Source of the DNA: an uncultured Pseudoflavonifractor sp.
GTDB lineage: Bacteria; Bacillota; Clostridia; Oscillospirales; Oscillospiraceae
DNA: 22,481 bases
Direction of reading: 5' to 3'
Assembly: GCA_947383685.1 (NCBI GenBank)
Contig: CANDEE010000026.1
Span: 1 to 22,481, forward strand
The position numbers were made by a program, and so were the translations under genes. The notes below the pieces were generated by a model. It did not search any database and was not told the origin of the DNA. It saw only the letters and a program-made list of their open reading frames with translations. This document shows, in pieces, positions 7,088 to 14,157 of the stretch. Numbering within the stretch: position 1 is the stretch's first letter; each line of letters opens with the position of its first letter.

Positions 7088-7810
7088 TTAAAGGGCGGCC
7101 TTTTTGATTTTTCCCCAGCTTCTGGGAAAGCCCTTGGGCGTGGGGGAAACCTTATGGACCCCCACGAGCCGGTGGGTCACCCCGCCGCCGGGAATAGCAT
7201 AGTCCCAAGGCTCCAACAGCTTACCTCCCAGCCGTTTGACGGACTCTCTGCCCCCCTCGACCTCAGAGCTGCTTTCCACGCTTTTCATGGCCAGAAACAC
7301 CCCGCCGGGCTTTACATAGGGAAGGCAAAGCTCGCATAGGGACGGAAAAGCCGCCACCGCCCGGGAGGTGGACACATCGAACCTGTCCCGAAACTCCGGC
7401 TCCAACGCCAACTCCTCTGCCCGCCCGTGGATGCACCGCACTCCGTCAAGGGAAAGAGCTTTACATATGTTTTCCAGCCAGACAACCCGTTTGCCCAAGC
7501 TATCCACTAAGGTAAGAGAGATGGAGGGCTCCAGAATCTTCAGTACCATTCCCGGAAACCCGGCCCCCGTGCCTACGTCCACAACCCTTTTGTTTTTTAA
7601 CCACCCGGCGCCGCCGCCGGGCCAGGTCAGGAGGGCGGCGGAATCCAGGAAATGCAGCCGCGCCACTGCTTCCGGCTGGGTAATAGCAGTCAGATTCATC
7701 ACCTGGTTTTGCTCCAAAAGGAGCTGGGCATACCGGCACAGCTTGTCCACCGCCCCGACGGGAGGGACAATGCCCATATCCGCAAATCCTTGGGCCAAAA
7801 TATCCTTCAT
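7088..7810 (-). CDS. rsmG: 16S rRNA (guanine-N7) methyltransferase RsmG (GidB)
   Basis: SAM-dependent methyltransferase that modifies a guanine in the 530 loop of 16S rRNA (G527 in E. coli); 240 residues. It has the MNLTAI segment (38-43), the SAM-binding DVGTGAGFPG (78-87), LVDSLGKRVVWLENI and DVSTSRAVAAFPSLCELC, all characteristic of GidB. The frame is open further upstream, but MKDILAQGF from ATG at 7810 fits the family N-terminus and has GGTGGAGG close upstream. The start lies 10 nt after the stop of the preceding membrane protein gene, suggesting coupled translation. rsmG near noc/soj/parB is a conserved origin-proximal arrangement. Confidence 0.95.
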   Translation of the reverse strand: MKDILAQGFADMGIVPPVGAVDKLCRYAQLLLEQNQVMNLTAITQPEAVARLHFLDSAALLTWPGGGAGWLKNKRVVDVGTGAGFPGMVLKILEPSISLTLVDSLGKRVVWLENICKALSLDGVRCIHGRAEELALEPEFRDRFDVSTSRAVAAFPSLCELCLPYVKPGGVFLAMKSVESSSEVEGGRESVKRLGGKLLEPWDYAIPGGGVTHRLVGVHKVSPTPKGFPRSWGKIKKAAL

Positions 7811-7820
7811 TTCCTCCACC

Positions 7821-8162
7821 TCACAACTGCCCCAGCACGGTGGGAATGGCTTCAATAAGATTCCCCACCGCCAGAACAAAGCTGGCCCCGGAAATCAAAA
7901 TGCAGGCGGGCAGTCCGCCCCGGCCTGTGCCCTGCCTGTAGCGCAGGATGGCCGTGGCCCCCAGACCAAAGAGGGCAGGGGAAAGCATAGCCCCGCTAAT
8001 GCCCCGCAGATAGGCTCCGTGGGCTAAGGCAAATGTAGACAGCAGAACCAGAATGACCATATAGGCCACGCCCACCCAGGCCCAGACCCGCTGGACAGGG
8101 GTTGCCCATTTTACTGGGGGATGCTCTGTCTCCTTCAAATCCTTTTCATCGTTTATTGCCAT
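7821..8162 (-). CDS. Small membrane protein, unknown function
   Basis: A 113-residue protein not recognised from any family. A charged cytoplasmic-looking N-terminus (MAINDEKDLKETEH) is followed by three likely membrane segments: about 28-47 (VWAWVGVAYMVILVLLSTFA), 54-72 and 84-108. The ATG at 8162 comes one nucleotide after the mscL stop codon (TAA-G-ATG), and its own stop is 10 nt before rsmG. It is thus tightly embedded in an SLH-mscL-this-rsmG run and likely translated by coupling. No catalytic motif is visible. Confidence 0.75.
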   Translation of the reverse strand: MAINDEKDLKETEHPPVKWATPVQRVWAWVGVAYMVILVLLSTFALAHGAYLRGISGAMLSPALFGLGATAILRYRQGTGRGGLPACILISGASFVLAVGNLIEAIPTVLGQL

Positions 8163-8163
8163 C

Positions 8164-8574
8164 TTATTTGCCGCTTTCTTTCAGCAGATCCCGGATTTCT
8201 GCCAGTAGTTTTTCCTCATTAGACGGCTCCGGCTCAGGGGCGGGCTCCGCCGGGGCCTCCTCCTTCTTTTTGTGGAAGGAATTCATGGCTTTTACCAGAC
8301 AAAACACCACAAAGGCCATGACCAGGAAGTTCAAAATTGCCTGGACAAAGTTGCCGTAGGTGATAACCGCTCCACCGACTGTCACAGAGAGCTCTGCAAA
8401 GGAGATGCTCCCGGTGAGGATGCCCAGCAGGGGCATGATGATGTCATTGATGAGGGAGGTGGTGATGGCGGAAAAAGCCCCGCCGATAATGACGCCCACC
8501 GCCATATCCATTACATTGCCCCGGGCAATAAACTGCTTAAATTCGCCAAAGAATCCGCCGGTTTTTTCTTTCAT
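8164..8574 (-). CDS. mscL: Large-conductance mechanosensitive channel
   Basis: A 136-residue membrane channel that opens under high membrane tension and releases solutes during osmotic downshock. FGEFKQFIARGNVMDMAVGVIIGGAF (9-34) is the hallmark N-terminal helix and start of TM1. The second membrane span is at about 74-96 (YGNFVQAILNFLVMAFVVFCLVK). A Pro/Glu-rich linker leads to a C-terminal helix EEKLLAEIRDLL. Length and layout fit a complete MscL pentamer subunit. ATG at 8574 has GGAGG 8 nt upstream and starts 17 nt after the SLH gene stop, so it is probably read from the same transcript. Confidence 0.96.
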   Translation of the reverse strand: MKEKTGGFFGEFKQFIARGNVMDMAVGVIIGGAFSAITTSLINDIIMPLLGILTGSISFAELSVTVGGAVITYGNFVQAILNFLVMAFVVFCLVKAMNSFHKKKEEAPAEPAPEPEPSNEEKLLAEIRDLLKESGK

Positions 8575-8591
8575 AAGTATGACCTCCGTTT

Positions 8592-11051
8592 TTATATTTC
8601 AGCAAACTGGATACGATAAATTTTTCCGCCTTTGCCGACAAATCCCCGGCCGTCGGCGGTAAGCCCGCCCACCCAGTCAAAGCCTTCGCTTACCGGGTGA
8701 CGGTTGCTGTCCACATACCAGCCCCCCAATGTCTTTATCGGGAGTCCCCGTTCCTCTGGGGCGAGGGGGTACTGCGCCATCAGCTCCCCGTAGCCCATAA
8801 AGCCCAGGTCGGTGGTGCTGCCATCCTTGTCCCACAGGGTGGCCGTGCCTCCGTAAGTGCCGCTGAGAGTGATGTACCTTCCGTCCTTCAGGGGACAGCC
8901 CTGGTAGCACCCGGCGGTGAGGGGCACCACAAATTTTCCGCTCTCGTCCATGACCCCGCCCACCTCCACCTTGGAGCCGTCAGGCTGGGGCGCCCAGAAG
9001 CTCATGTAGAGGCCGTTATAGTAGCCGTTGAAGAGCATAGCCACCGGCTTTTCTCCGTAGGGCCAGGGGATCATCGTCCCATCCAGGGTCAAAATGCCGC
9101 CGTAGTCCCCTTTGTAGTCAAAAAGTGGGAGCACCGGGCCGGTCACCTCATGGCCCTCCATTGGGTCGTCCATTAGATAGGTCAGCTCATACCGGTACTT
9201 CTCCGGGGTAGGGGTGGGCTGGAATTTTAACCGCAGGGAGGGCTCTGCCCCCCGGGCCGCCATAGCGGCGCACTCTGCCCGGGTCAGCGTCCCCTCGGAA
9301 TCAAAGGCACCAAATTCGTCCTTCCCGGTGAGGATTCCGGCATTGTAGAGGGCGAGAACCTGATCCTTCAGCTCCTGATCGTAGGGCGTGGAATCGGGAT
9401 AATCCGTAATCTGGTTAATGGGCTCCAAAAGCCCCTCCGACACGTAGCCCAGGGCCAGCGCGAAGTTCTCACGGGTGGCGGTGTCCTGGGGCGTGTCGGG
9501 GTTAAAAACAGAGTGCTTTGTCAGTCCCGCCGATTCCAGGTAGTATTTTACGTCCCGGAACCAGTTCCCCACCGCCGGCCTTTGAACGAGAACCAGCTGA
9601 CGTTCCATATTGGCAAAGCCCGCCCGTTCCTCCTCGGGGGTGTTTTCAGGGTCGGGCTTGAAGCGCAGGAGGGTTTTGTCAGAACCGTTCCAACAGGCCC
9701 GGACGTGGTAGGGCCCCATTTTTTCTCCCAGCTCCGCGCTCACCGTCACCGGGGTCCATTCACCCACCTCCAGCCAGTCGATCCGGCTTAACTGTTCCTG
9801 ATCCACCTTTGCTCCCCAGCCAAAGGACATGGGGGAGGGAAAGGTAACAAAGTGGGAGCCGTCAAAGGTCAAAAGGTTGCCGTTTTCAAACTCCACCGTC
9901 AAGGTTCCCCAATCCCCCGGGGCGGCAGGCAGGTTTCCATCCCCGCCCTTCTGAATGTGGTGGAGCCGGGCAGCGATGGTGGCAATTTCCGCCCTGGTCA
10001 CAGTGCCCTGTGGGTCAAACCGTCCGTCCCCGACCCCCTTCATCAGTTCCTTCTCCACGCACACCTTCACATAGGGGAAAAACCAGTCCTCAGGACTAAT
10101 GTCTACAAAAGTAGTCCCTTCCGCCCCTATGCCGGGGGAAGAACTGAAAATATTTTCCTGCTCCTCCGGATCAGTGCCCTTTTTCAGCTCTACCGTCAGT
10201 TCTCCGGTGGACACATCCACCCGGTAGGTATAGCTCCCCGCGTCGTGGAGCATCGCTCCATCCGCGTTAAAAAGGGCCTCCCCAAAGTGATATATATAGG
10301 TGAGGGTAGTTCCATCCTCGCTGAGGGTCAGTTGGTCGGGAGCGCAGTCGGTAGGAGCATAATAGTCAAAGAGGAAGGCCGTGCTGGGCAGTAAAAGCCG
10401 CTGGGCAACAGGCTGGCCTTCCTTTCGGATCAGGTACAGCTCATAATCCCGGAGCTGGGGGCCGGAGGAGAAGCGGTTTTTCCAACGCAGTACCACGGCG
10501 GCGCCGGGAGCGTCAAGGCGTTTCTCTGTGGTATATCCCTGGGCGTTGGTGAGGGTGAAGAGAGTATTTTCAAAGGTCAGTTCCTCCACCCGCTCCTCCA
10601 CCTCTCCTGTGGCCAGAGCTACTGTATAAAGGTAAAGCCCAGGCCCCCGAACCATCTTGCCGTTGTCTGGGCTGGTAAGGGAATCATTCAGATAGTAAGA
10701 ATAGGTGAAGGTTTTTCCATCCTCGCTTAGCTCCATGGTATCGGCGGGGGAGCAGGTCACCAGTACCGTCCTTCGGGGATAGGGAAGGGTAATTACCGTC
10801 CCCTCTCCCATGGTGGAGCCCGCCTTATAAATGACCCGCATAACTCCGGTGTGGGGATACATCATGCCGCCGTAGTCATTGACCAGAATGGTGCACTCTC
10901 CGGTTTCAAAGGCCCGCTCATTATAGTAGCCAAATCCATTCCGGCACTGCTCCAGGGCCTCCTCATAGCTTTTCCCAGAGGGCTCCATCCCCCAAGCAGG
11001 GAGGGGGAGGGCCAGGGACAGGGCCAGCAAAAGGGGAAGTACACGTTTCAT
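8592..11051 (-). CDS. Large secreted SLH protein with split SLH triad
   Basis: An 819-residue exported protein with a signal peptide (about 1-20, ending PAWG). Residues about 100-300 contain a degenerate duplication: LSEDGKTFTYSYYLND ... GEVEERV (108-155) and LSEDGTTLTYIYHFGE ... GELTVEL (253-299). SLH repeat 1 is at 314-365 (FVDISPEDWFFPYV, TRAEIATIAARL). An inserted segment of about 120 residues (380-500, beta-rich, unrecognised) separates it from repeat 2 (about 505-545) and repeat 3 (560-610, LYNAGILTGKDEFGAF, LTRAECAAMAARG, then LRLKFQP). The C-terminal 200 residues contain DYKGDYGGILTLDGTMIPWPYG and similar stretches that resemble WG/kelch-like beta repeats; I do not assign a function. 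ATG at 11051 is preferred because AGGAGGTG lies 8 nt upstream; the open frame upstream reads into parS. It follows serS and precedes mscL. Confidence 0.8.
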   Translation of the reverse strand: MKRVLPLLLALSLALPLPAWGMEPSGKSYEEALEQCRNGFGYYNERAFETGECTILVNDYGGMMYPHTGVMRVIYKAGSTMGEGTVITLPYPRRTVLVTCSPADTMELSEDGKTFTYSYYLNDSLTSPDNGKMVRGPGLYLYTVALATGEVEERVEELTFENTLFTLTNAQGYTTEKRLDAPGAAVVLRWKNRFSSGPQLRDYELYLIRKEGQPVAQRLLLPSTAFLFDYYAPTDCAPDQLTLSEDGTTLTYIYHFGEALFNADGAMLHDAGSYTYRVDVSTGELTVELKKGTDPEEQENIFSSSPGIGAEGTTFVDISPEDWFFPYVKVCVEKELMKGVGDGRFDPQGTVTRAEIATIAARLHHIQKGGDGNLPAAPGDWGTLTVEFENGNLLTFDGSHFVTFPSPMSFGWGAKVDQEQLSRIDWLEVGEWTPVTVSAELGEKMGPYHVRACWNGSDKTLLRFKPDPENTPEEERAGFANMERQLVLVQRPAVGNWFRDVKYYLESAGLTKHSVFNPDTPQDTATRENFALALGYVSEGLLEPINQITDYPDSTPYDQELKDQVLALYNAGILTGKDEFGAFDSEGTLTRAECAAMAARGAEPSLRLKFQPTPTPEKYRYELTYLMDDPMEGHEVTGPVLPLFDYKGDYGGILTLDGTMIPWPYGEKPVAMLFNGYYNGLYMSFWAPQPDGSKVEVGGVMDESGKFVVPLTAGCYQGCPLKDGRYITLSGTYGGTATLWDKDGSTTDLGFMGYGELMAQYPLAPEERGLPIKTLGGWYVDSNRHPVSEGFDWVGGLTADGRGFVGKGGKIYRIQFAEI

Positions 11052-11070
11052 AAGCGGCACCTCCTGAAAA

Positions 11071-11086
11071 TGTTTCACGTGAAACG
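11071..11086 (+). promoter_or_regulatory. parS site (15/16), upstream of the 819-residue SLH gene
   Basis: TGTTTCACGTGAAACG differs from the canonical ParB site TGTTTCACGTGAAACA only in the last base. It lies 20 bp upstream of the SLH gene start. Its flank ACGCGTC is shared with the site at 12651-12666 in opposite orientation. Confidence 0.85.
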
Positions 11087-11114
11087 CGTCGGAGCAAAGT
11101 CCGCTTTGCTTCGT

Positions 11115-11136
11115 TTCCGCCTGCGGTGAAAACTCC
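11115..11136 (+). repeat. Intergenic repeat copy A, downstream of serS
   Basis: TTCCGC(C/T)TGCGG(T/C)GAAA(A/G)CTCC is found here on the plus strand and, with three differences over 22 bases, on the minus strand at 12602-12623 on the other side of serS. Each copy lies some 25-45 bp inward of a parS site. Confidence 0.6.
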
Positions 11137-11160
11137 GCTCGCTTCCTTGGCCCCTCCTCT

Positions 11161-11193
11161 CCCCGTGAAATCTGCTTTGCAGCTTTCGCGGGG
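11161..11193 (-). terminator. Hairpin downstream of serS
   Basis: CCCCGCGAAA and TTTCACGGGG pair with one mismatch around an inner CTGC-AAA-GCAG stem. No T-run follows on the minus strand (GAGAGGAGG does). A second hairpin, AGCAAAG-CGGA-CTTTGCT, lies at 11093-11110. The 11087-11207 gap between serS and the SLH gene is thus mostly secondary structure; neither hairpin is a classical terminator. Confidence 0.45.
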
Positions 11194-11207
11194 GCCCATA
11201 AGGGGAT

Positions 11208-12512
11208 TTACTTTTTGGGCTCCAGCACCTTCTTGCCGCCCATGTAGGGCCACAGCACCTCGGGAATTTTTACGCTGCCGTCGGCCTGAAGGTTGTTTTC
11301 CAGCAGGGCAATGAGCATCCGGGGGGGAGCCACGCAGGTATTATTCAGAGTGTGGCACAGCTGCATCTTGCCCTCCTCGTCTTTGTAGCGGATGCGGAGC
11401 CTTCTGGCCTGGGCATCTCCCAGGTTGGAGCAGGAGCAGACCTCAAAATACTTTTGCTGCCGGGGGCTCCAGGCCTCAATGTCGCAGGACTTTACCTTCA
11501 AATCGGCAAGGTCGCCGGAGCAGCACTCCAACTGCCGGACGGGAATATCAAAGTTGCGGAACAGCTCTACGGAATATTGCCACAGCTTTTCATACCAATC
11601 CTTGCTTTCCTCGGGCTTGCAGACCACAATCATTTCCTGCTTCTCAAACTGGTGAATACGGTAGACTCCCCGCTCCTCAATGCCATGGGAGCCTTTTTCC
11701 TTGCGGAAGCAGGGAGAATAGGAGGTCAGGGTCTGAGGCAGCTTCTCTACAGGGACAATCTGGTCAATGAACCGTCCAATCATGGAGTGTTCGCTGGTAC
11801 CGATGAGATACAGGTCCTCTCCTTCAATTTTATACATCATGGCGTCCATGTCGGTTTGGGACATGACCCCTTCCACCACATTGCCGTGGATCATGAAAGG
11901 AGGAATGCAGTAGGTAAAGCCTTTGGAGATCATGAAGTCCCGGCCATAGGCCAGTACCGCCTCGTGAAGCCGGGCAATATCGCCCAGCAGGTAGTAAAAG
12001 CCCGCGCCGGATACCCGGCCGGCCGCGTCCATGTCAATGCCGTCAAAACTCTCCATAATCTCGGTGTGGTAGGGGATGGGGAAATCGGGGGTCTTGGCCT
12101 CTCCAAACCGTTGTACCTCTACGTTAGCGGAGTCATCCGGGCCAATGGGCACGCTGGGGTCAATGATGTTGGGGATCTGGAGCATAATGCGGCGAATCTT
12201 TTCCGCCAGCTCAGCTTCCTTTTCCTCCAGGGCGGCCAAGGTGTCTGCATCGGCCTTTACCTCGGCCTTGAGTTGTTCAGCTTCGGCCAGCTTGCTGGGA
12301 TCCTTTTTGCTTTGCCCCATAAGGATGCCGACCTGCTTGCTCTTGGCGTTTCGGGCAGTTCGCAGGTCTTGGGCGGCCTGAATGGTTTCCCGATTTTCCT
12401 TGTCCAGAGCAATGACCTCGTCTACCAGGGGCAGCTTGGCGTCCTGAAATTTCTTTTTGATATTTTCCTTCACAGCCTCGGGATTTTCCCGAATAAACTT
12501 GATGTCCAGCAT
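11208..12512 (-). CDS. serS: Seryl-tRNA synthetase, archaeal/eukaryotic-like motif variant
   Basis: Class II synthetase that charges tRNA-Ser; 434 residues. The N-terminus MLDIKFIRENPEAVKENI and the coiled-coil arm (about 30-105) are standard SerRS. In the catalytic core, GTSEHSMIGRFIDQIV replaces the common bacterial GTAEVPL.N. Motif 2 is FRKEKGSHGIEERGVYRIHQFEKQEM. Then come SGDLADLKVKSCDIEAW, EVCSCSNLGDAQARRLRIRY and HTLNNTCVAPPRMLIALLEN in place of the common LNGSGLAVGRTL. These blocks resemble archaeal/eukaryotic SerRS more than the Bacillus type. ATG at 12512 has GAGGTGA 6 nt upstream. No T-box is visible; the 160-bp leader instead holds two strong hairpins and parS. Confidence 0.93.
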   Translation of the reverse strand: MLDIKFIRENPEAVKENIKKKFQDAKLPLVDEVIALDKENRETIQAAQDLRTARNAKSKQVGILMGQSKKDPSKLAEAEQLKAEVKADADTLAALEEKEAELAEKIRRIMLQIPNIIDPSVPIGPDDSANVEVQRFGEAKTPDFPIPYHTEIMESFDGIDMDAAGRVSGAGFYYLLGDIARLHEAVLAYGRDFMISKGFTYCIPPFMIHGNVVEGVMSQTDMDAMMYKIEGEDLYLIGTSEHSMIGRFIDQIVPVEKLPQTLTSYSPCFRKEKGSHGIEERGVYRIHQFEKQEMIVVCKPEESKDWYEKLWQYSVELFRNFDIPVRQLECCSGDLADLKVKSCDIEAWSPRQQKYFEVCSCSNLGDAQARRLRIRYKDEEGKMQLCHTLNNTCVAPPRMLIALLENNLQADGSVKIPEVLWPYMGGKKVLEPKK

Positions 12513-12545
12513 GGCAAATCACCTCATAAATAAAATAGAATTGCC

Positions 12546-12576
12546 CCCTGCAAAAACGCTGCGCGTTTTTGCAGGG
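12546..12576 (-). repeat. Perfect 14-bp hairpin just upstream of serS
   Basis: CCCTGCAAAAACGC and GCGTTTTTGCAGGG form a perfect stem with a 3-nt loop, ending 34 bp before the serS ATG. The sequence after it on the minus strand (GGCAATTCTATTTTATTT) is T-rich but not a clean T-run. It could be an attenuator, the terminator of the parB operon, or an mRNA stabiliser. Confidence 0.6.
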
Positions 12577-12582
12577 ATAGGA

Positions 12583-12646
12583 AGAAGGAGCCTGCGGATA
12601 TGGAGCTTTCGCCGCAAGCGGAAGTGGAATGGAGCAGGCTCCTTCT
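12583..12646 (-). repeat. 64-bp inverted repeat in the serS leader
   Basis: AGAAGGAGCCTGC (12583-12595) and GCAGGCTCCTTCT (12634-12646) are perfect 13-bp arms. Inside, CTTTCGC-CGCAA-GCGGAAG forms a smaller stem. On the minus strand it lies between parS and the hairpin at 12546-12576. It resembles neither a T-box nor another riboswitch I know. It could be a small palindromic repeat element. Confidence 0.6.
12602..12623 (-). repeat. Intergenic repeat copy B, upstream of serS
   Basis: Minus-strand copy of the 22-bp repeat also present on the plus strand at 11115-11136; it forms the inner stem of the 64-bp inverted repeat. Together with the two parS sites it gives serS an approximately symmetrical frame. 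Confidence 0.6.
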
Positions 12647-12650
12647 GACG

Positions 12651-12666
12651 CGTTTCACGTGAAACA
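12651..12666 (-). promoter_or_regulatory. parS site (15/16), upstream of serS
   Basis: Minus strand TGTTTCACGTGAAACG, one mismatch to the canonical parS. It continues as CGTC, identical to the flank of the plus-strand site at 11071-11086. It lies 6 bp after the stop codon of the coiled-coil protein gene. Confidence 0.85.
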
Positions 12667-12672
12667 TTAAAA

Positions 12673-13233
12673 TTAGGTTAGATAGTCCCATTCCTTTAGC
12701 TGCTTCCGAATTTGCTCGTAGCGGCCCAGGGGGGTGACCTCGGCGGCCTCACCGGTAAGGGCCTGACCGGAGAGAAGGGAGGAGGGCTGACCCAGGGCCT
12801 CGATTTGTTCAATCAGGTCTGCCGCATCCCGGAACCGTTGAGCACGGTAAAGGCGGTCAATTCGGAAAAGAAGGCGGTAGGATTCTACCTGGCTGGTAAG
12901 CTGGGCGGCCTGGGTTTCGGAAGCGCGGTATAGAGCCTCATAATCCTTACGCTGATTTTCCAGCTCAGCAACCTGGGCCTCCAGTTTCTCCACCTTGCTT
13001 CGCAGCTCAGCGTTGTCGTCAATCAGGTTTTGAATAGACTGGACGGCGGAAGCGGATTGCTTTAAGGCGTCGGTGGTTTCGGAGTTCGCCCGCTGCTGCT
13101 GGAAATAGGCCAAGAGCAGCAACAAAAAGGCGGCGGCAAAAAGAATGAGCAGATAGCCCATGATCGGGCTTTGCCGCCGGGAACGGGTGTGCTCCGCCTG
13201 GTGCTGGATGCTGCCCGAATCTTTCTGGATCAA
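12673..13233 (-). CDS. Single-pass membrane coiled-coil protein coupled to parB
   Basis: A 186-residue protein with no family I recognise. A basic N-terminal tail (about 1-23) precedes one membrane helix (about 26-44, GYLLILFAAAFLLLLLAYF). A strong coiled coil follows (about 62-118, with DDNAELRSKVEKLEAQVAELENQRKDYEALY), then a helical region to the C-terminus (LLFRIDRLYRAQRFRDAADLIEQIEAL). It should be anchored in the membrane with most of the protein on one side. The start codon is TTG, overlapping the parB stop as TTGA, with GGAGGGG about 7 nt upstream; translation is presumably coupled to parB. This suggests a role linked to segregation or cell-pole/division positioning, but that rests on context only. 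Confidence 0.75.
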   Translation of the reverse strand: MIQKDSGSIQHQAEHTRSRRQSPIMGYLLILFAAAFLLLLLAYFQQQRANSETTDALKQSASAVQSIQNLIDDNAELRSKVEKLEAQVAELENQRKDYEALYRASETQAAQLTSQVESYRLLFRIDRLYRAQRFRDAADLIEQIEALGQPSSLLSGQALTGEAAEVTPLGRYEQIRKQLKEWDYLT

Positions 13234-14129
13234 GCCTTGGCCCCTCCCTTCGGGGATTTGGCCTTAATTTGCTCCAAAAGCTCCAGCAGGGCGTTCAGGT
13301 CGTTATCATCGTAGTATTCCAGCTCGATTTTACCCTTCTTTGGCCCCTGGATAATAGAGACCTTTCGCCCAAAGCGGTCGGACAGCTCCTTGGCGGCGGC
13401 GTCCCGGTAAATCTTATAGGGGTCATCCTGACGCTCGGGGTCTTCCTTCTTGGGCTGGGCCAGCTTTTTTGCCAGAGCTTCAGTCTGACGGACGGAGAGC
13501 CCCTCGTCAATGACCCGCTGGGCCAGGGCCCGCTGGCCCGACTTGGTGGGAACGCCCAAAATGGCCCGGCCATGTCCGGCAGAAAGACGGCCCTCCTCTA
13601 AAAGCTGAAGCACCGGGTCGGGCAGGTCCAGCAGACGCATAGCGTTGGCAATGGCGGGGCGGGATTTGCCCATACGGAGGGAAATATCCTCTTGGGTCAG
13701 GCCATACTCGTCCAGCAAAACCTTGTACCCCTTGGCTTCCTCAATGGGGTTCAGGTCCTCCCGCTGGAGGTTTTCGATTAGACCCAGCTCCATGACCTTC
13801 CGGTCGTCGGCCTCAATAACAACAGCGGGGACCTCCTTTAACCCGGCGGCCTTGGCAGCCCGCCAGCGGCGCTCCCCGGCAATAATTTGATAATAGCCAG
13901 AGCTAAGACGCCGGACGGTAAGGGGCTGAATAATGCCGTGGGTGCGGACGGAATCGGTGAGGTCGGCCAGAGCTTCCTCGTCAAACCGCTTCCGGGGTTG
14001 GTTTAGTCCCGGCTGGACCTGGGAAATGGGGAGGGAAAAGGAGCCTTGCCCCTCCTTCTGGTCCTGGAGGACGGCGCTCTCGCCCAGAAGGGCGCCAAGG
14101 CCCTTGCCTAATCCACGTTCTTTTGCCAT
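13230..14129 (-). CDS. parB: Chromosome partitioning protein ParB (Spo0J)
   Basis: A 299-residue CTP-dependent DNA clamp that loads at parS and spreads along DNA to organise the origin region and recruit SMC. The N-terminus RGLGKGLGALLGE (5-17) is the classic segment that stimulates the partner ATPase. The CTP-binding motifs are GERRWRA (85-91) and ENLQRED (119-125). A helix-turn-helix for parS recognition is near 140-165 (LTQEDISLRMGKSRPAIANAMRLL), and the dimerisation domain is at the C-terminus. The open frame extends upstream, but ATG at 14129 (MAKERGLGKG) gives the conserved N-terminus and has AAAGGA upstream. It lies 28 bp after soj and overlaps the next gene by 4 bp. Confidence 0.96.
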   Translation of the reverse strand: MAKERGLGKGLGALLGESAVLQDQKEGQGSFSLPISQVQPGLNQPRKRFDEEALADLTDSVRTHGIIQPLTVRRLSSGYYQIIAGERRWRAAKAAGLKEVPAVVIEADDRKVMELGLIENLQREDLNPIEEAKGYKVLLDEYGLTQEDISLRMGKSRPAIANAMRLLDLPDPVLQLLEEGRLSAGHGRAILGVPTKSGQRALAQRVIDEGLSVRQTEALAKKLAQPKKEDPERQDDPYKIYRDAAAKELSDRFGRKVSIIQGPKKGKIELEYYDDNDLNALLELLEQIKAKSPKGGAKA

Positions 14130-14157
14130 AGGATTCTTCCTTTCTGAATCGGTTTCC

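Noticed and set aside
11087..11207. T-box or tRNA-like structure between serS and the SLH gene
   Set aside because: Several hairpins but no TGG.ACC T-box, no cloverleaf arms and no CCA; treated as structured intergenic DNA.
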